The position numbers and the translations under genes are program-made. Positions 53,509 to 64,000 of a DNA stretch of 64,000 bases are shown here, one piece after another (the stretch's first letter is position 1; each line of letters opens with the position of its first letter). This DNA is from Isoetes taiwanensis (Eukaryota > Streptophyta > Lycopodiopsida > Isoetales > Isoetaceae), in the NCBI GenBank assembly GCA_021234155.1, contig JAJEKV010000042.1:1363257-1427256 (forward strand), read 5' to 3'. The notes under the pieces are model-generated. The model saw nothing but the letters and a program-made list of their open reading frames with translations. It was not told the DNA's origin and did no database searches.

Positions 53509-56460
53509 GTATGGTTTGGTTTGGTTTCGGCATAATATTTGGTGTTTTTCTGTTTGAAACCTTTATTTCTTACCTCAAATAGATAAATGGACTTTGTTGC
53601 GATAAACACTAGGAGCTACTATATCTATCTTAGATATCATCCATGAAGGATAATGGGACATATGTTCCGTACATTATTTGGCATGCAGTTTCAGGTGGTG
53701 ATGTTGATTATCTATGTTCAATTCTATAAATCGTTCCAAATTTATATTTGAGAATATGAACATATATTGCAGGCCAAGTATGTATATGCAGATACAACCA
53801 AGAAGTTTCACAGTGAACTACTCTTATGATTTGCATATGCAGCAACCTAAGGCACACTGATTCAGTTTTGAAGAAGTCTGCAAGCGCATATATGTCAAGC
53901 AAACTCTCACATGTTTGACCATTGGCAATGAATAGACATCTCTTCGTACTATATCTCTCATTGACAATGTCATGGATGGAAGCTTCTTACTAACCATCCA
54001 TCAATTCATGAAAGTTTTCTTGAGAAGTTTGCCCACTAAGAAAAATATCTTTTGCTTGGAGTTTTTAAAGTTGTAAATTACATTATTAAATGTTTCTCTT
54101 GGCAAGAAGCTGATGAATGCATTAAATATGGCAATTGGATGCTGATTTGCAAAAGATATTTTCTGTTTGCATGCATTATTTAGTTGTAGATATTTGAAGG
54201 ATATTTTGTTGTTAGATGTATTTTTGTTGCAATTCTTGCTTTTGTTCCTACTTCATTCCTATTTGCAAGAACCAGAGTACTTAACAACATAGAAGGTGTA
54301 GTTCACTTACATTTTATTGAGTTTTGGCCTATCCATCTCCGTGCTCTCATTTGAAATATGTGTGCCCGTTCAAAAGTTCATGCTCTTCTTCAATAGCAAT
54401 GCAGAGCCTCGTGAGGAAGCAATCACTCATGCCAGATTTTGGCAAAGTTCCTTTCTTAAATAGTCTGCAAGAGCAAAGATGAACCGTTATGGTAGATAAA
54501 ATTTAAGAATTCTGAGGACATTTTCTTTGCAAAGGTTGAAAGGAGGAGCATGCATAGATACATTGTGCGAGCAACTGAATTTGGACTATAATATCAAGAA
54601 AAAGAGCATTTTGTTTTGGAAAGATGTTGAGATGCAAAATTGCGCTAACGTTAGTTATTTGGATTCTAATTGCCTACTAATCTTAACCTTCATCCAATTA
54701 GTACGGCTACATGTGCTTTATGAATACATCTCTCCTTTATGGCTACATCCATCTCTGCTTTACGGCTAGTCTACATTCGAGGATATCCCAAATACCAAAA
54801 CCCTAGGGCTAAGAGCTTGGGAAACCTATTTTTAGAAGGGCGTTTGTGGGAAGATCTTCCGCAATGGACCATATTCCAACGTCTAAGATCTAAGATCTTA
54901 CCACATGCCAAATGAGGCTTCAAGCTACTCAATGGAAAACTACCCTAATAACTCATTGATGAGTCACAGTAAGGTTTGATATGTATTGCACAATGAAATC
55001 CATACAAAAATCGATCTATGACAACCTTTAAGGAGTATCATGTGATTTCTTGATGGTTCTATAATAATCCTATTATTAAACTTTACCAAATTCATGCTCA
55101 TTTTTATGGTACGTTGTGTAGAAACTTTATCAAAGTCAAGTTCACTTATATGAAATATTAGGTTGAAGAATTCCGGTTATTGTACAGTTTTTTGTAGCTA
55201 ATTCTGAGCTATATGCAGCTTTATTCTGTTTTGCTCTAGCAAAAATCACGGGAAATTTTCATACAATTTTTAAAGCTCTCAAATTAAAAGCTCGAACTGG
55301 ACACCTTCCAATCATGAAATGGAAGGCTACGATCTCGCCACCTCATAAGGAGGAGTGTGGTATTCATGTGCATGCACCATATCTCCGGACCGTTGGATGT
55401 AGAAGGTTCCTGGACCGTTGGATCGTTGGAGTGTGGTTTCTGGCCATTGGTTTTAAGGTTAAGGATTTTCTGGATCTTTTGTAAATAGCAGCAGATAGAA
55501 GCGCGTAGAGAGGTTTTTGCCTCCTAATGCTGCGGCGTTTACTCAAAGTTTGAAAGTTTGAAGGAGGATTTACGTTATGTTTTATGCCTGCAGGGCTGTG
55601 CATAACCTGCATGTAAGTAGTTATTTCCTATTGTCAAAACCTGTATGTTTTCCTAGGAAGCATGCTTAGGAGAAAGTACTGTATATATTCATATGTTAAT
55701 GAAATCATTCTTTTTCCATATTAGTGTGTTATTGAATTGTTAAAGGTTTCTGTTTTTTGGTTGGTCCCAGGAAAAACTAGACTAATAATTTGTCACTAAA
55801 GGGGGCTAGCTATTGTTTAGTTGTTCACTGTGATAAAGCCTAGTTGGATTGCTGGCTAGGTTTGGAAACTAGTATGCTGTTATTGCTATAGCTAGGAAGG
55901 TCTCTAAGATGCTGAATATGTAGAACATGGATACATTTCTTTCCACTTTGAAAGGATGTAGAATTTTAAGCAGGAAGTTGCAAAAAGAGTTTTCTAGATA
56001 GAGATGCTGTGATTGGAATTGTGGTACATCTGCAAAGACACTTGATGTCTGCTCCATTTTGATGAGATAGTGATGAGGTGATGTTTTAGAATACATCAAT
56101 TCCAAAGTATCTGAGAGGTCTTGGTGAGATAAGCTTGAGACTCTTTCAATAAAAAAATCGCCTAGGGGTTTTGTCTCCTAATGTTGTGACGTTTACTCAT
56201 AATTTGAAAGCTTACATGTTATGCAGGTTATATGTTGCCTTTGGATTTGCCTTTGGATTTGACCCCCTGTTATATTTCGGTTGTTGAGATGTGATATTGG
56301 CCTCCTATTTCCATGCATTTGAGATATAGCCGGCCTGCATTTGCATTTGATACCACTCTCTTGGCGTATTCTAACGGTGAAAAGGCAATCTTCTAATTCA
56401 TTTGATGTCTATTGCATAAGTTGATGTGTTTTTGGCTCATTTTTATTCTTGCTTTTCCAG

Positions 56461-56570
56461 AGCACTGGACAATGAAGAGGATAAATGGAATGGCTTCTTC
56501 CATCTTAGGACGAGGAAAGCCAGTTTGCTTGGATCTTCTGCTCAACAGATAGTCTCTGCAACCAAAGATG
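56461..56570 (+). CDS. Exon candidate in duplication copy 2
   Basis: Identical to 53399-53508, with the same splice signals. Retention without change reflects the recent duplication rather than selection. Confidence 0.4.
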
Positions 56571-58529
56571 GTATGGTTTGGTTTGGTTTCGGCATAATAT
56601 TTGGTGTTTTTCTGTTTGAAACCTTTATTTCTTACCTCAAATAGATAAATGGACTTTGTTGCGATAAACACTAGGAGCTACTATATCTATCTTAGATATC
56701 ATCCATGAAGGATAATGGGACATATGTTAAAGTACATTATTTGGCATGCAGTTTCAGGTGGTGATGTTGATTATCTATGTTCAATTCTATAAATCGTTCC
56801 AAATTTATATTTGAGAATATGAACATATATTGCAGGCCAAGTATGTATATGCAGATACAACCAAGAAGTTTCACGTTGAACTACTCTTATGATTTGCATA
56901 TCAAACAACCTAAGGCACACCGATTGAGTTTGAAGAAGTGCGCAAGCGCATATATGTCAAGCAAACTCTCACATGTTTGACCATTGGCAATGAATAGACA
57001 TCTCTTTCTTACTATATCTCTCATTGACAATGTCATGGATGGAAGCTTCTTACTAACCATCCATCAATTCATGAAAGTTTTCTTGAGAAGTTTGCCCACT
57101 AAGAAAAATATCTTTTGCTTGGAGTTTTTAAAGTTGTAAATTACATTATTAAATGTTTCTCTTGGCAAGAAGCTGATGAATGCATTAAATATGGCAATTG
57201 GATGCTGATTTGCAAAAGATATTTTCTGTTTGCATGCATTATTTAGTTGTAGATATTTGAAGGATATTTTGTTGTTAGATGTATTTTTGTTGCAATTCTT
57301 GCTTTTGTTCCTACTTCATTCCTATTTGCAAGAACCAGAGTACTTAACAACATAGAAGGTGTAGTTCACTTACATTTTATTGAGTTTTGGCCTATCCATC
57401 TCGGGTGCTCTCATTTGAAATATGTGTGCCCGTTCAAAAGTTCATGCTCTTCTTCAATAGCAATGCAGAGCCTCGTGAGGAAGCAATCACTCATGCCAGA
57501 TTTTGGCAAAGTTCCTTTCTTAAATAGTCTGCAAGAGCAAAGATGAACCGTTATGGTAGATAAAATTTAAGAATTCTGAGGACATTTTCTTTGCAAAGGT
57601 TCGAAAGGAGGAGCATGCATAGATACATTGTGCAGGCAACTGAATTTGGACTATAATATCAAGAAAAAGAGCATTTTGTTTTGGAAAGATGTTGAGATGC
57701 AAAATTGCGCTAACGTTAGTTATTTGGATTCTAATTGCCTACTAATCTTAACCTTCATCCAATTAGTACGGCTACATGTGCTTTATGAATACATCTCTCC
57801 TTTATGGCTACATCCATCTCTGCTTTACGGCTAGTCTACATTCGAGGATATCCCAAATAGCAAAACCCTAGGGCTAAGAGCTTGGGAAACCTATTTTTAG
57901 AAGGGCGTTTGTGGGAAGATCTTCCGCAATGGACCATATTCCAACGTCTAAGATCTAAGATCTTACCACACGCCAAATGAGGCTTCAAGCTACTCAATGG
58001 AAAACTACCCTAATAACTCATTGATGAGTCACAGTAAGGTTTGATATGTATTGCACAATGAAATCCATACAAAAATCGATCTATGACAACCTTTAAGGAG
58101 TATCATGTGATTTCTTGATGGTTCTATAATAATCCTATTATTAAACTTTACCAAATTCATGCTCATTTTTATGGTACGTTGTGTAGAAACTTTATCAAAG
58201 TCAAGTTCACTTATATGAAATATTAGGTTGAAGAATTCCGGTTATTGTACAGTTTTTTGTAGCTAATTCTGAGCTATATGCAGCTTTATTCTGTTTTGCT
58301 CTAGCAAAAATCACGGGAAATTTTCATACAATTTTTAAAGCTCTCAAATTAAAAGCTCGAACTGGACACCTTCCAATCATGAAATGGAAGGCTACGATCT
58401 CGCCACCTCATAAGGAGGAGTGTGGTATTCATGTGCATGCACCATATCTCCGGACCGTTGGATGTAGAAGGTTCCTGGACCGTTGGACCGTTGGAGTGTG
58501 GTTTCTGGCCATTGGTTTTAAGGTTAAGG

Positions 58530-59268
58530 AATGTACTGGAAAATTGCATCACAATTAATAGGGAGGGGGGTGACATGGCATTGCATTTATTAGGAAGCTT
58601 TCAATAAAGCTTCAAACAACTGTTCAACTTTAGAATTTCATGTCTTAATTTTTGAGTTTTCGAAGACTTGAAGCTGGTGCTTCTTTTCTTGCATGCATAC
58701 ACCCATGCTTCTGTCTGTGACTACCATGGAGATGGAGACTGCATTGTTAAGTCATTTTGAGTTAAGGTTACTTTGATTATGCATGGATTTCTGAATCGTC
58801 TATGGCCCTCGGTTTTGCAAGGCCATGGCTTTGAAGAGATTCCAATCAAATTTGTTTGCAAGCTTGAACTCGATATCATACAAACTGCAAAACATTTCCA
58901 TAGGCAAATCTAGGGGATCTTAGGGAATTCAGGTCCTAAACATTGCATTTCCTAGCTAGCTTCAACTTTAGAACTTCATCTCTTGATTTTTGAAATTCTT
59001 GAAAACTTAAAGGAATCTAGAGGAATCTACAAAAGGGAATCTTCATAAAATTTTTGAGAACCACAGCATTTACTTATTTGTTCTTGGTGAATTGAGAGTT
59101 TTCATAGAATAAAATTTTTAAAATTCGAAGTGGACACTCTTAGCATGACTTCTTCTAACCTAATTCTTGACTCTCAGCATTGAATCTGCCCGATCTTTTT
59201 AAGCTTGGAGTTTGCTCCCAAGCTTCATAAACCATAAATTTGATAAACCCATTTATAGTACAAAAACT

Positions 59269-59269
<1 letters not shown>
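58530..59269. other. Unassigned sequence ending in a family B terminus
   Basis: No gene recognised. The right end 'tatagtacaaaaacttg' is the inverted CAAG terminus next to (TA)n. Confidence 0.35.
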
Positions 59270-59324
<55 letters not shown>

Positions 59325-59334
59325 ATATATATAT
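59270..59334. repeat. (TA)n microsatellite
   Basis: About 60 bp of TA with one interruption, between 'aaacttg' and 'cttaatatgtatatag'. Confidence 0.9.

Positions 59335-64000
<4,666 letters not shown>

Larger units (their letters stand above)
52411..58529. repeat. 3.06 kb tandem duplication
   Basis: Copy 1 is 52411-55464 and copy 2 is 55465-58529, both starting 'attttctggatcttttgtaa' and ending near 'ggttttaaggttaagg'. They are nearly identical, with a few clustered replacements (around 53271-53320 against 56330-56378, and 53664-53668). No full gene lies inside. Confidence 0.92.

Overview
The window looks like nuclear DNA of a land plant with a large, repeat-rich genome. The pointers are spliced exons of a plant aldehyde oxidase, a PPR-type motif, tRNA-headed SINEs with poly(A) tails, a decayed 18S rRNA fragment and many long (TA)n tracts. 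A Penelope-like retroelement (PLE) whose CxC motif recalls the Chlamys/Naiad clade (known from green algae and spike mosses) suggests a non-flowering lineage such as a lycophyte, fern or relative. That placement is inference. No intact protein-coding gene could be demonstrated. Most of the 64 kb is nested, duplicated mobile DNA.

Layout. 1-19.1 kb is a nest of repeats. Family A (copies at 1-1881, 12843-14822, 16631-18568 and 62369-64000) carries hairpin-bearing terminal repeats and T tracts. Two related PLEs sit at its T tracts: PLE-2 (1904-5583, short, apparently non-autonomous) and PLE-1 (5967-12730, with a broken reverse transcriptase). Both have pseudo-LTR direct repeats, a shared and apparently pseudoknotted RNA element in the 5' region, and a shared 3' hairpin. 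Both are flanked by long duplications of host sequence ending in the T tract. At 14.8-16.6 kb two copies of a ~490 bp repeat bracket an 18S rRNA pseudogene fragment and a minisatellite.

19.2-25 kb, 41.1-48.8 kb and 59.3-62.4 kb hold (TA)n tracts bounded by recurring CAAG... termini (family B). The family carries long arrays of GATTC spaced at 10-11 bp, close to one helical turn. These arrays are tandemly duplicated at 46-48 kb in one orientation and at 59-62 kb in the other. Families C (21.8-23.2 and 43.6-45.6 kb) and D (33.7-34.5 and 40.8-41.1 kb) are further dispersed repeats.

Gene-like material is sparse: isolated exon candidates on the minus strand (26.4, 37.0, 38.2-38.7 kb), four in-phase aldehyde oxidase exons (39.4-40.7 kb, minus), a PPR fragment (50.5 kb), and a 3.06 kb tandem duplication (52.4-58.5 kb) with one exon-like segment per copy. 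The stretches 19.9-21.5, 24.8-26.4, 26.6-33.6, 34.6-36.4, 41.6-43.4 and 58.5-59.2 kb hold nothing I could identify with confidence.
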